From positions 1 to 64,000 of the forward strand of contig JAIXKK010000183.1 of the NCBI GenBank assembly GCA_026954325.1: a DNA stretch of 64,000 nt, in the 5' to 3' direction. This DNA is from Bryobacterales bacterium (GTDB taxonomy: Bacteria > Acidobacteriota > Terriglobia > Bryobacterales > Bryobacteraceae). Shown in pieces: positions 9,201-17,418 of the stretch; positions within the stretch are counted from its first letter, which is position 1, and each line of letters begins with the position of its first letter. A program made the position numbers and the translations under genes. The notes under the pieces were generated by a model. That model was not told the origin of the DNA. It did not search any database and saw only the letters and a list, made by a program, of their open reading frames with translations.

Positions 9201-10504
9201 GTTGGAACCGAAGAGTTTCGAGCGCTGCGTTGCTCCTGCATGGCGCTGACGGCTTCGGGTTCCACCAGAAACCGCGGCGGCTTCAATTCAGGGATGGCAA
9301 ACAGCGCGTCCAGGCTGAGCAATCCCGCGCCGAGCACTCCGGCTTCCACGCCTACCCTTCCGTAACAAACGACGAGGTCTTCGGTAAGGTGGGTCAGCGC
9401 CTGCAGCCGGATGGCGAGGCGGATCTGGTCGAGAAATTCCGGGCCGCAAATCTCCAGCCGCTGGTCGAGAACGATACGGGCGGGATCCAGAAGATTCACC
9501 ATATTGGCGAGGCCGGCAGACAGATGGCGCGACATCTCCTCGACAATCAGAAGGCACACTTTGTCCCCTGACCGCGCGGCTTTGAGCACATCCCAGCCCG
9601 TGACCCGCGAAGCATCGCCGCCGGCCAGTTCCAGCGCCGACGAGGGCGCTCCCTCGCGGAGGATTTCGCGAAGCCGGCTCGCCAGCGCGGAGCTTCCGGC
9701 CACTGCCTCCAGGCATCCGAAGCTTCCGCATTTGCATGCCGTGCCGGCCGCGCCCGCCCGAGTGTGGCCGAACTCGCCCGCGCTCGTGTGCCGTCCTTCC
9801 AGGACCCTGCCGCCCGAAAAGATAGCCGCGCCGATTCCCGCGCCGTATTCGACGTAAATCATGTCGCCGCTCGATTCGCCCGCGCCCAGGATGCGTTCGG
9901 CGCTGGCGCGGCAGCGGGTGGCGTTTTCGAGAAAGACCGGGACATGAAATTCTTCCTCGAATAACCGGACCAATGGCACATCGCGCCAGAATTCAAGCTG
10001 TGACGACATTACGGACGTCCCGGCGCGGCGATTGACCAGCCCGACATCCGCAATGCCGATGCCGCGCAGGCGGCGCGGCGGAATCCTCGCCTGTTCCAGT
10101 GCGCGGCGGGCGCACCGCTTCAGTTGCTCCACCAGGCCGGAGACGCCTTTGTCGCGGATCGCCGGCTGCTTTGCCAGGCTGCGAATGCGCGGAGTCAGGT
10201 CCATCGCGCCCGCCACAACAAATTCAGAGTCGAACTCGATACCCAGTAGAAATCCCTGCTCTTCGTTGATGCCCAGCAGAATCTGCTTGCGTCCCGTGGG
10301 ATTGTCGTTGCGCCCGCTGATCTTCAGACGGCCTTCCTCGAGCAGTTCATTGACCAGTTGCGAGATGGAACTGGCGCGGAGGTGCGTGAGGCGATGGATG
10401 GCAACCTGCGAGACCGGCCCGAAACCGCGCACAACGCTGAGGATGACCGCTTTGTCGCGCTCACGTTGCGTGGTGACGTAGCTCATGAGTTCCGTCTTGT
10501 CCAT
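9197..10504 (-). CDS. ROK-family transcriptional regulator (NagC/XylR type)
   Basis: 435 residues from ATG 10504. The N-terminal about 80 residues form a winged helix-turn-helix (GPVSQVAIHRLTHLRASSIS, with a TGRKQ wing). The ROK sugar-binding/kinase-like domain follows, with the zinc signature CKCGSFGCLE preceded by GHTRAG. ROK regulators usually repress sugar operons and release DNA on binding a sugar or its phosphate. It is the first gene of the minus-strand operon and overlaps the DapA-like gene by 4 bases, so it is very likely autoregulated. The region 10530-10614 upstream holds AT-rich dyads that could be its operator. The most N-terminal of several possible Met codons with an open frame would lie inside those dyads and is less likely. 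Confidence 0.88.
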   Translation of the reverse strand: MDKTELMSYVTTQRERDKAVILSVVRGFGPVSQVAIHRLTHLRASSISQLVNELLEEGRLKISGRNDNPTGRKQILLGINEEQGFLLGIEFDSEFVVAGAMDLTPRIRSLAKQPAIRDKGVSGLVEQLKRCARRALEQARIPPRRLRGIGIADVGLVNRRAGTSVMSSQLEFWRDVPLVRLFEEEFHVPVFLENATRCRASAERILGAGESSGDMIYVEYGAGIGAAIFSGGRVLEGRHTSAGEFGHTRAGAAGTACKCGSFGCLEAVAGSSALASRLREILREGAPSSALELAGGDASRVTGWDVLKAARSGDKVCLLIVEEMSRHLSAGLANMVNLLDPARIVLDQRLEICGPEFLDQIRLAIRLQALTHLTEDLVVCYGRVGVEAGVLGAGLLSLDALFAIPELKPPRFLVEPEAVSAMQEQRSARNSSVPT

Positions 10505-10529
10505 GCTACGGAGGCAGGGCAGGGAAGTC

Positions 10530-10614
10530 AATGAGAAAATTCTGAAATGAAAATTTCCACAGAGAAGTAGCACGGCAAGCTGTCAAGAAAAATTCACTTA
10601 TGAAAGTTTTTTCT
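10530..10614 (-). promoter_or_regulatory. Candidate promoter/operator region of the ROK operon
   Basis: This strongly AT-rich patch, in otherwise GC-rich DNA, lies 25-110 bases before the ROK regulator start. It contains an imperfect palindrome at 10587-10614 (AGAAAAATTCA, ctta, then TGAAAGTTTTTTCT), a smaller dyad GAAATgaaaATTTC at 10544-10557, and a 15-base-spaced direct repeat of GAAAATT (10534, 10549). NagC/Mlc-type ROK regulators bind AT-rich palindromes, so an operator is plausible. No binding evidence exists. Confidence 0.4.
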
Positions 10615-10790
10615 CCCAGTCCCCTCGAACGTTGTGTCGCTTCCGTTGCGGCGGGCGGCCGCGCGGAAAGTCCAGGCAGGCGATGCCAGGAGGGACTGGC
10701 GGTCCGCTGCTCAATCTCATCCCCGGCAGCGGGCGCGAGCCGGGAGATGCTTTCGCGGGCGGGTTGGTCTTGTTCGTTGATCAGTTTCGC

Positions 10791-10952
10791 TCAGCGCTTC
10801 CGTTCCTGCCGTTCCAGAAAAGCCAAGGCAAAGAAACCCGCCGCGATCACCCAACGCAGGATGACGGTCCACACGGGCGCGCCGGCCAGCATGGCGCGGA
10901 TGCCGAGCAGGACAAAACCCAAGGCAATACAGAGATACCAGAGTCCCGCCAT
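10791..10952 (-). CDS. Small two-helix membrane protein, unknown function
   Basis: A short frame of 53 residues from ATG 10952 with two clear hydrophobic segments (LWYLCIALGFVLLGIRAML and VWTVILRWVIAAGFFALAFL) and a basic tail ERQERKR. This arrangement suggests an inner-membrane hairpin with the charged end in the cytoplasm. The frame is open upstream to ATG 11027, and the true start is unsure because neither start has a good ribosome site. I do not recognise the family. It lies alone between the ROK operon promoter and deoB, same strand as deoB. Confidence 0.5.
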   Translation of the reverse strand: MAGLWYLCIALGFVLLGIRAMLAGAPVWTVILRWVIAAGFFALAFLERQERKR

Positions 10953-11157
10953 CTTGGACCACGCCGCCTGAGGCACGATTCCATTATGCGGCGGCTCGCG
11001 ATTCACGGTCCAGAACGGCCGGAACAAACGGAATCCGGTCCGGGACAGCGCTCCCAGGCTGGAGATTCAGCAGGCACTTCCGCCCCAGTCTCCATCTCGT
11101 CATCGAGCGGGCGCCACTCCCGGGACGCGCCGCCAAGCCGGTTTGCGCCAAGCGCCG

Positions 11158-12330
11158 TCAATCCAATGCAACCGCGCCCAGGAAGCTCGCCCCATTCCCA
11201 ATGCGCGCTCCGAAATTCTCCGCCACCGTCTGTCCGATGTCCGACAGCGTCGCCCGGGTTCCCAAATCAACCCCCTGCCGCACCCTCTCCCCGAACACCA
11301 GCAGCGGCACATACTCCCGGCTGTGGTCCGTCGAAGGTGTCGTCGGATCACAGCCGTGGTCCGCGGTGAAGATACCCATGTCTTCGCGGCCCATCGCTTC
11401 GCGCAACCGCGGCGTCCATGCATCCACTTCCTCGAGCGCGCCCGCGTAACCTTCGACATTGTTCCGGTGCCCGAAGTTCTGGTCGAAATCAACCAGGTTC
11501 ACGAAGATCAGGCCTTCCCTGGTGTCCCGCATTGCCTCGAGCGTCTTCGCCATCCCGTCGGCGTTGTTCTTCGTCTTGTCGTACTCCCCGATGCCGCGCC
11601 CCAGAAACACATCGAAGATTTTCCCGACGCTATGAACCGGAATCTTGCGCGCCGCCAGTTCGTCCAGCAGCATCCCCCGCGGAGGCGGCACCGCATAGTC
11701 CTTGCGGTTCGCCGTGCGCCGGAATTCACCGGGCGGCCCTTCGAAGGGCCGCGCAATCACGCGCCCGACTTCGTGCTTGCCTCGCAGAATCTCCCGGGCT
11801 GTTTCGCAGATCTTGTAAAGTTCCCACAGCGGGATCACCTCTTCGTGCGCGGCAATCTGAAACACGCTGTCCGCCGACGTGTAGACAATCGGCGACCCGG
11901 TCCGCATGTGTTCCTCGCCCAGTTCCTGGATGATCTCCGTCCCCGATGCCGCCACGTTCCCCAAGGTCCCGCGCCCGATCCGGCATTCGAATTCCTCCAT
12001 CACATCCGGCGGGAATCCGTTCGGATAGATCGGGAAAGGCTTTTCCAGATGGATCCCCACCATCTCCCAATGTCCGGTGGTGGTGTCCTTGCCGGGCGAG
12101 GCCAGCGCGCACCTGCCGTAAGCCCCCCGCGGATGCGCCGCCGGCTCCAGTCCCACGAACGGGCGGATATTCGCCAGTCCCAACTCGCACAAGTGGGGGA
12201 GGCGCAGACGGCGACGCCGGGCAATGTTGCCGAGCGTGTCGCTGCCCACATCGCCATAGGCCGCCGCGTCCGGCATTTCGCCGATGCCGACGCTATCCAA
12301 TACAATCCAGATCACCCGGCGGAACGCCAT
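11158..12330 (-). CDS. deoB: Phosphopentomutase
   Basis: 390 residues, the usual DeoB length. It begins with the metal-binding block VIWIVLDSVGIGEMPDA of the alkaline-phosphatase superfamily, contains the phospho-acceptor Thr region KDTTTGHWE, and ends with the second metal cluster (DFDQNFGHRN and TADHGCDP). DeoB interconverts ribose-1-phosphate/deoxyribose-1-phosphate and the 5-phosphates, linking nucleoside salvage with the pentose phosphate pathway. Its ATG overlaps by one base the stop of the thioredoxin-like gene upstream, so it is in the same transcription unit. No other deo gene is near. Confidence 0.95.
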   Translation of the reverse strand: MAFRRVIWIVLDSVGIGEMPDAAAYGDVGSDTLGNIARRRRLRLPHLCELGLANIRPFVGLEPAAHPRGAYGRCALASPGKDTTTGHWEMVGIHLEKPFPIYPNGFPPDVMEEFECRIGRGTLGNVAASGTEIIQELGEEHMRTGSPIVYTSADSVFQIAAHEEVIPLWELYKICETAREILRGKHEVGRVIARPFEGPPGEFRRTANRKDYAVPPPRGMLLDELAARKIPVHSVGKIFDVFLGRGIGEYDKTKNNADGMAKTLEAMRDTREGLIFVNLVDFDQNFGHRNNVEGYAGALEEVDAWTPRLREAMGREDMGIFTADHGCDPTTPSTDHSREYVPLLVFGERVRQGVDLGTRATLSDIGQTVAENFGARIGNGASFLGAVALD

Positions 12331-13604
12331 CAGTTTTGCGCCAGGGCTTCCTGGATCCTCTCCTTCAGCATGTCCGTGAAACGCTCCGGCACAAAGCCGT
12401 TCATGCGCGTAAACAGCGCGCCCTTGCGGTCGAAGATGATGGTGGTAGGGATGGAGGAAACCTTCAACAGACTCGAAAGCCCGTCTTCATAGTAGACGGC
12501 TTTGTTCCATTTCTGTTCGTGGAGGAAGGGCTTCACCTGGTCCCGGTCCTGATCCGTGTTGATTCCCAGAAACACCACATCGTTGCGGCTCTTGAAGCTT
12601 TCCTTGACGCGCTCATACATTGGATATTGCGTACGGCAGGGTCCGCACCACGTCGCCCAGAAATCGAGCACCACCACTTTCCCGCGCAGCGTGCCCAGGT
12701 CCAACTTCTCCCCGTTCACCCCGCTGATGGTGTACTTCATGGCGTTGGCCTCACCGGCATTGGGGTCAATCGCCTTGAGCCTGTCGTGGCGCGCGGCCCG
12801 CACGGCAACCGCGCGGTCATACGCCGCCAGAATCAAGTCCCCCAACCCTTTCTCCGAGCCGCGCAGGCCGCGATACAACTCGCCCATCTGGCGGCGGGTT
12901 TGCAGCCTCTCCTCGTCTGTCACGCGCTGATCGGGCAGCGCAAAGGCGTCCGCGAGGGCCGGAAGCGCGTCTTCCTGCTTTCCCTGTTTCAGCAGCCACA
13001 CCGCCAGTTCCCTTGCCGGTTCGGCCGAGGGATAGATGCGAAACGACTCTCTCGCCGCCGCTTCCGCCTCCGCATACTGCCCCAGATGGCCTTTCGCCCT
13101 TGCCTGGAACGTATAGCCGCGCGCGATTCCTCTGTCCAGGTCTTCGCGCATCCCGGCGGTCATGCGCCCCTCTTCGGGCTTCTGCTGCTCGAGGTCCCGC
13201 ATGCCCTTGGTAAACAATTCCGCGTAATGAAGGCCCTTCTCGCTGCTTTCCTTGCCGCTCCGCGAGGTCAAGAGCCGCGTTACGCGTTCGAGCACCACGA
13301 GGTCGGACGGATTCTGCTTGAGGTATTCCTCCCCGTATTTCAGAATCCGCTCATTGTCGCGGATCTCGACCGAGGCTTTCGCCAGGGCGCGGATCACCTC
13401 GGCATGACGTTTCGAATTCGGATACTTCGCGAGATGTTTTTCGAGGGCCCGGACCATCTCGGTGGGACTCGATCCCGCCTCGCCCACCCATTGCCGCAGA
13501 TCCTGTTCCTCGGCGGAGGAGGCATCCTTCGCGTTGGCCCCACCATCCTGCGGGAAGGCCGCAATCACCCCGGCAAACAGCAGAACCAGAATTCTCAGCT
13601 TCAT
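12330..13604 (-). CDS. Secreted TlpA/ResA-like thioredoxin with N-terminal helical repeats
   Basis: 424 residues. A Sec signal peptide (about residues 1-19) is followed by some 240 residues of helical, TPR-like sequence and then a redoxin domain from about residue 270. The active site is WCGPC in the block FWATWCGPC. TlpA/ResA-like proteins reduce or isomerise disulfides outside the cytoplasm, for example in cytochrome c maturation. The helical front part may bind partner proteins; that is inference. It directly follows another secreted protein gene with no gap (13604/13605) and overlaps deoB by one base. Confidence 0.85.
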   Translation of the reverse strand: MKLRILVLLFAGVIAAFPQDGGANAKDASSAEEQDLRQWVGEAGSSPTEMVRALEKHLAKYPNSKRHAEVIRALAKASVEIRDNERILKYGEEYLKQNPSDLVVLERVTRLLTSRSGKESSEKGLHYAELFTKGMRDLEQQKPEEGRMTAGMREDLDRGIARGYTFQARAKGHLGQYAEAEAAARESFRIYPSAEPARELAVWLLKQGKQEDALPALADAFALPDQRVTDEERLQTRRQMGELYRGLRGSEKGLGDLILAAYDRAVAVRAARHDRLKAIDPNAGEANAMKYTISGVNGEKLDLGTLRGKVVVLDFWATWCGPCRTQYPMYERVKESFKSRNDVVFLGINTDQDRDQVKPFLHEQKWNKAVYYEDGLSSLLKVSSIPTTIIFDRKGALFTRMNGFVPERFTDMLKERIQEALAQN

Positions 13605-14231
13605 CTACTCGGCTTTCGGCTTGTTTCCGTTGCGGATCAAATCGGCCAGGGCCGCCGCACGCTCGCGCGCCATGTGCAGGTAGCTTTCATTCTTCACCAC
13701 CCGGTCGAGCATCGGCAGAAACTGCTCCGGGGCCACCAGTCTGTTCCGCTCCATGGCCGCCTGTAGCCGCAGCACCGCGTTGTTGACCCCTAACTTATCG
13801 AAGCGCACGGTCTTCTCGAGCATGATGCGGTATTGCGCGCTCTCCGTCATCTTCTCGAACCACTCGAGCAGCATCCGCCCGTTCTCGTCCTGCGTGTAGT
13901 TGAACTTCACTTCGCCCTTTTCCGGCGAGTGTTCCATGCGGAAGGTTTTCTCACCCATCTTCGCCACCGGTAATCCGGATTCGAGGGGGGTCTTGAACCA
14001 GTTGAGCTTTTCCGCCAGGGCCCAGATCTGCCGCGCGTCGGTCTCGCTCAACTGGCACACGAGCGGATCCTCTTCCTTCGGAGCTTCACGATATTCGGCG
14101 TGCCCCTTCCTGTCCAGCGTGATCTCCACGTAAGCGGGAGCGGAGCCCGGAAAGCTCTTGGAATAGAAAATTGCCGGCAAGTCCGCCGCGCAAGCCAGTC
14201 CCGCCGCCAGTAGGAATGCCAGTAGCTTCAT
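13605..14231 (-). CDS. Secreted protein of unknown function, paired with the TlpA-like thioredoxin
   Basis: 208 residues from ATG 14231, chosen because it overlaps the ruvC stop as ATGA and starts a clean signal peptide (MKLLAFLLAAGLACA). The mature part is mixed alpha/beta, rich in charged residues, with a block resembling small periplasmic proteins of acidobacteria that compare side-chain readouts (YVEITLDRKGHAEY). I do not recognise a named family. The stop abuts the start of the TlpA-like gene, so the two are probably translated together and may act together outside the cytoplasm. Confidence 0.7.
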   Translation of the reverse strand: MKLLAFLLAAGLACAADLPAIFYSKSFPGSAPAYVEITLDRKGHAEYREAPKEEDPLVCQLSETDARQIWALAEKLNWFKTPLESGLPVAKMGEKTFRMEHSPEKGEVKFNYTQDENGRMLLEWFEKMTESAQYRIMLEKTVRFDKLGVNNAVLRLQAAMERNRLVAPEQFLPMLDRVVKNESYLHMARERAAALADLIRNGNKPKAE

Positions 14232-14722
14232 CGGCAGACTCCCATCCCGGGCCGGATCGTCTGCGTCGCATGGCAAATCGCGACCGCCACGGCATCGGAG
14301 GCGTCTTCCGATGCCAGCCGGCCGGGAAGGTTCAACAGGCTTTGCACCATGAACTGCACCTGCTTCTTTTCCGCGCGGCCATAGCCTACCACGCTGTTCT
14401 TTACCTCGAGCGGGGAATATTCTCCCAGTTTCAGCCCCGCTTCCGCCACCGCATACAATGCCACTCCGCGAGCATGGGCCAGTGTCAGCGCCGACTTTAC
14501 GTTCAACGCGTGAAACACCCCCTCCACCGCCGCCTCATCCGGAGAATGCTCCCCGATGACGCGCCGCAGTCCATTGCCGATCTCGAGCAGCCTCAACCGC
14601 AATGGCGTCCTGGGATCGGTACGGATCACGCCGCTTGCCACAAGCTGATGATCCCGGCCGTCCGTTTCGATCACCCCGTAGCCGGTGCGCTCTGTCCCGC
14701 AGTCGATCCCGAGGACACGCAT
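14228..14722 (-). CDS. ruvC: Crossover junction endodeoxyribonuclease RuvC
   Basis: 164 residues, typical RuvC length. The four acidic catalytic residues of the RNase H-like fold can be placed: Asp7 (GIDCGT), Glu in AAVEGVF, and two Asp in the C-terminal block EDASDAVAVAICH. RuvC resolves Holliday junctions with RuvAB. It follows yebC by 12 bases, a neighbour pairing common in many bacteria, and overlaps the secreted protein gene by 4 bases. ruvA and ruvB are not in this window. Confidence 0.95.
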   Translation of the reverse strand: MRVLGIDCGTERTGYGVIETDGRDHQLVASGVIRTDPRTPLRLRLLEIGNGLRRVIGEHSPDEAAVEGVFHALNVKSALTLAHARGVALYAVAEAGLKLGEYSPLEVKNSVVGYGRAEKKQVQFMVQSLLNLPGRLASEDASDAVAVAICHATQTIRPGMGVCR

Positions 14723-14734
14723 AAGGGTAGACGC

Positions 14735-15484
14735 CTAGCTCGCCAGCGCTTCCATCTCCTTCTCGTCGATGTCGAAGTTCGACCACACGTTCTGGACATC
14801 GTCATGCTCTTCCAGAGCCTCGGTCATCTTCAGCATGGCCTGCGCCTGCTTGCCCTCGAGTTTCGTCGACGTCTTCGGCAGCATCGCGATTTCCGCGGAT
14901 ACCGGCTCAAACCCGCTCTTTTGAATGGCTTCGAGCACGCTAAAGTGCGCTTCCGGCAATGACAGAATCTCCCAGTTGGCCCCGTCGTTGCGCAGATCAT
15001 CGGCGCCCGCTTCCAGCACCAAGTTCATCATCGTATCTTCATCGGCCTTGTCCATCTCGATGAGAATCTGGCTTTTCCGCTCGAACATCCAATTCACGCT
15101 ACCCGCCTCGCCCATGTTCCCGCCATTCTTCGAGAACAGGTGCCGGATTTCCGAGACCGTGCGATTGCGGTTGTCCGTCGCTACTTTTACCAGCACGGCG
15201 GCGCCGCCGGGTCCGTAGCCCTCGTAGACGATTTCATCCAATTGCCCGCCCTCGAGTTCACCCGTTCCGCGCATGATGGCGCGCTTGATGTTGTCGGCCG
15301 GCATGCTGACCGCTTTTGCGGCGAGGACGGCGGTCCGAAGCCGGGCGTTCGAATCAGGATCGCCGCCGCCGTTGCGGGCAGCCACCATGATTTCCTTGAT
15401 CAGCCGCGTAAAGACCTTTCCGCGCTTAGCGTCGATAGCGGCTTTTTTGTGTTTGATCGTATGCCACTTGGAATGGCCTGACAT
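14735..15484 (-). CDS. yebC: YebC/PmpR (TACO1) family protein
   Basis: 249 residues with the diagnostic start MSGHSKWHTIKHKKA and the conserved blocks MPADNIKRAI and YEGYGPGG. Members were described as transcriptional regulators and more recently as ribosome-associated factors that relieve polyproline stalling. It has its own promoter-like site (15521-15549) and a ribosome site GAGGT 6 bases before the ATG, and is the first gene of a unit running through ruvC to deoB. Confidence 0.95.
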   Translation of the reverse strand: MSGHSKWHTIKHKKAAIDAKRGKVFTRLIKEIMVAARNGGGDPDSNARLRTAVLAAKAVSMPADNIKRAIMRGTGELEGGQLDEIVYEGYGPGGAAVLVKVATDNRNRTVSEIRHLFSKNGGNMGEAGSVNWMFERKSQILIEMDKADEDTMMNLVLEAGADDLRNDGANWEILSLPEAHFSVLEAIQKSGFEPVSAEIAMLPKTSTKLEGKQAQAMLKMTEALEEHDDVQNVWSNFDIDEKEMEALAS

Positions 15485-15520
15485 GGGTACCTCGAAAACC
15501 TACGGTAGGAAGTTCAATTC

Positions 15521-15549
15521 AGAATAGCAAACAAAGCCCTACGGCTCAA
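15521..15549 (-). promoter_or_regulatory. Candidate sigma-70-type promoter of yebC
   Basis: On the minus strand TTGAGC, a 17-base spacer and TATTCT lie about 36-65 bases before the yebC ATG. Four of six bases match each consensus hexamer and the spacing is ideal. The predicted leader is about 30 bases and includes the GAGGT ribosome site. Confidence 0.5.
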
Positions 15550-15730
15550 TGGAGTTGCCGTGGTGGGCGCGCGGCGTCTTTTCCGCTTCCCGGCATCCGT
15601 GCCTGGAGTAGGCGAGGGTTTCAGCCGCCCGCCGTCAACGGCTTACCCCGCGCCGGCCTGCGTGGCTCTCGCAGTCCCTCCGTCTTCCCGGCCTCATGAC
15701 CCAACGGGGAACCCTGGAAGGCTCCATGCC

Positions 15731-15764
15731 AAAAAAAGACCCTCCGGGTGGGAAGCCGGAGGGT
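15731..15764 (-). terminator. Intrinsic terminator downstream of hutH
   Basis: On the minus strand a perfect 9-bp stem (ACCCTCCGG/CCGGAGGGT) with an 8-base loop is followed by C and seven T. It lies about 130 bases after the hutH stop and before yebC, so it separates the two units. Confidence 0.85.
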
Positions 15765-15895
15765 TGGAGGCATCGCGAGCTATAGTTGGCACAAACGGTC
15801 TTATGCCGGACCCTACAAGGAGAGCTCGCGTATTTGCGTCTTTGGTGTAGTCATCTGCAATATGAGACGCTAACGCCACACGTGTGGTTTCAAAG
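15765..15895. other. Spacer between hutH stop and its terminator
   Basis: No credible gene is seen. The 130-base stretch contains the palindrome CCACACGTGTGG (15877-15888) and would be the 3' untranslated part of the hutH message. Together with 15550-15730, where I also see nothing, it makes up the 411-base gap between yebC and hutH. Confidence 0.4.
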
Positions 15896-17389
15896 TCACA
15901 CATCGGTTAGTACTCCCGACGCAATTAATTTTGCTACGGCCTCGATCCGCGGTGTAAAGGGAGCGTCCGAAGGCGGTTCAGGGGCCGCAAACCGCAGTAA
16001 ACGATGAACTTGTTCCAGGCTGGGGCTGCTTTGCAGAGGACGGAGCAGTTCCAGGGCGCGCGCGGCGCACAGACCTTCAATGCCCAGCACATACCTTGTA
16101 TTCCGTACAATCTGTTGCAGTTTTAAGGCGGAAGCCATCCCCATGCTTACGAAGTCCTCCTTATTCCCGCTGGTCGGAATGCTCCCCGCCGTTGCCGGCG
16201 ACGCCAACACGCGGTTCTCCCCCACAAGGGCCGCCGCCGTCACCTGAGGCATCATGTATCCCGATTCCAACCCCGCTTCCCGCGCGAGAAATGGCGGCAG
16301 CCCTTCACTCAACGCTGGGTTCACCAACCGGTCCACCCGCCGCTCCGAAATTCCGGCGAGAGCCGTCAAGGCAATGGCCAGATAATCGAGTTGCAGCGCC
16401 ACCGGCTCCCCGTGAAAGTTCCCCGCCGATAGAATGTCGTTCCCCAACACCAGCGGATTGTCCGTCGCCGAGTTTAATTCTATGGCGAACACAGCGGCTG
16501 CCGTCCGGATGGCATCATGAACGGCCCCATGCACTTGCGGGGCGCAGCGGAGCGCATAAGCATCCTGCACGCGCGGGCAATGGCGGTGTGATTCCCGGAT
16601 CTGGCTCCCCTCCATTAACCGCCGCATTCTCGCCGCGCTCGCCATCTGGCCCGGATGCGGCCGGGCCGCGTGCGCCCGCGGATCAAACGCTCGAGGCGTG
16701 CCGTGCAGTGAATCGGTGGTCAACGCGCAAAGTACATCCGCGGTGACGGCAAGCGTTCGTGCCGCCTCCAATTCCAGGCAGCCGATGGCCAGCATGGCCT
16801 GCGTCCCGTTGATGAGCGAAATTCCCTCCTTCGGGGCCAGCACCAGGGGCTCCAGTCCCGCCAGCCGCAGCGCTTCTCCTCCGGCGAGGCGCCGCCCTTC
16901 GTATTCAGCTTCCCCTTCTCCCATCAGGACGAGGGCGATATGCGCCAGCGGCGCCAGGTCTCCACTGGCTCCGACACTCCCACGCGACGGCACTACGGGG
17001 GTTACGCCTCCGTTCAACAGATCGCACAGGCGCTCCGCCGCCACCGGACGGATACCGCTCAGGCCCTTGGCCAGCACGTTCGCCCGAATCAGCATCATCG
17101 CGCGCACCACCTCGCCCGCCAGCGGTTCGCCCACACCGCAGGCATGCGAGCGCACGACGTTTCGCTGCAGGTGCTCCAGTTCCCCGGCGGTGATGCGCCT
17201 GTCGGCAAGCAGACCCACGCCCGTATTTACGGCGTAGACCGGCTCTTCACCGGCGGCGAGCGCTTCCACCACGTCCCGCGAATCGGCCATTCTCCTCAGG
17301 GCATCTTCGCTGATCGAAACCTGCTCTGTCCCTCCCGCCACAACGCCCACGTGTTGCATCGTGAGATCCTCTCCGTTGAGAATCACCAT
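15896..17389 (-). CDS. hutH: Histidine ammonia-lyase
   Basis: 497 residues. The MIO prosthetic group forms from Ala141-Ser142-Gly143 in the block GSVGASGDLAPLAH, which is perfectly conserved; the YAVNTGVGLL region near residue 52 supplies the catalytic Tyr. The enzyme deaminates histidine to urocanate, the first step of histidine use. No other hut gene is adjacent, so the pathway must continue elsewhere. The start ATG 17389 has no ribosome site but has TAGTCT 6 bases upstream (17396-17401), compatible with a leaderless message. It is divergent from priA with only 29 bases between the two starts. Tyrosine ammonia-lyase activity is a less likely alternative. Confidence 0.92.
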   Translation of the reverse strand: MVILNGEDLTMQHVGVVAGGTEQVSISEDALRRMADSRDVVEALAAGEEPVYAVNTGVGLLADRRITAGELEHLQRNVVRSHACGVGEPLAGEVVRAMMLIRANVLAKGLSGIRPVAAERLCDLLNGGVTPVVPSRGSVGASGDLAPLAHIALVLMGEGEAEYEGRRLAGGEALRLAGLEPLVLAPKEGISLINGTQAMLAIGCLELEAARTLAVTADVLCALTTDSLHGTPRAFDPRAHAARPHPGQMASAARMRRLMEGSQIRESHRHCPRVQDAYALRCAPQVHGAVHDAIRTAAAVFAIELNSATDNPLVLGNDILSAGNFHGEPVALQLDYLAIALTALAGISERRVDRLVNPALSEGLPPFLAREAGLESGYMMPQVTAAALVGENRVLASPATAGSIPTSGNKEDFVSMGMASALKLQQIVRNTRYVLGIEGLCAARALELLRPLQSSPSLEQVHRLLRFAAPEPPSDAPFTPRIEAVAKLIASGVLTDV

Positions 17390-17418
17390 GGTTTCAGACT
17401 AGCTTTAAGTAGTGCCGC

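Noticed and set aside
10675..10684. GGAAAGTCC-like core of RNase P RNA in the gap before the small membrane protein
   Set aside because: Only that short string matches. The downstream conserved elements of RNase P RNA are not found and the sequence reads as ordinary spacer.
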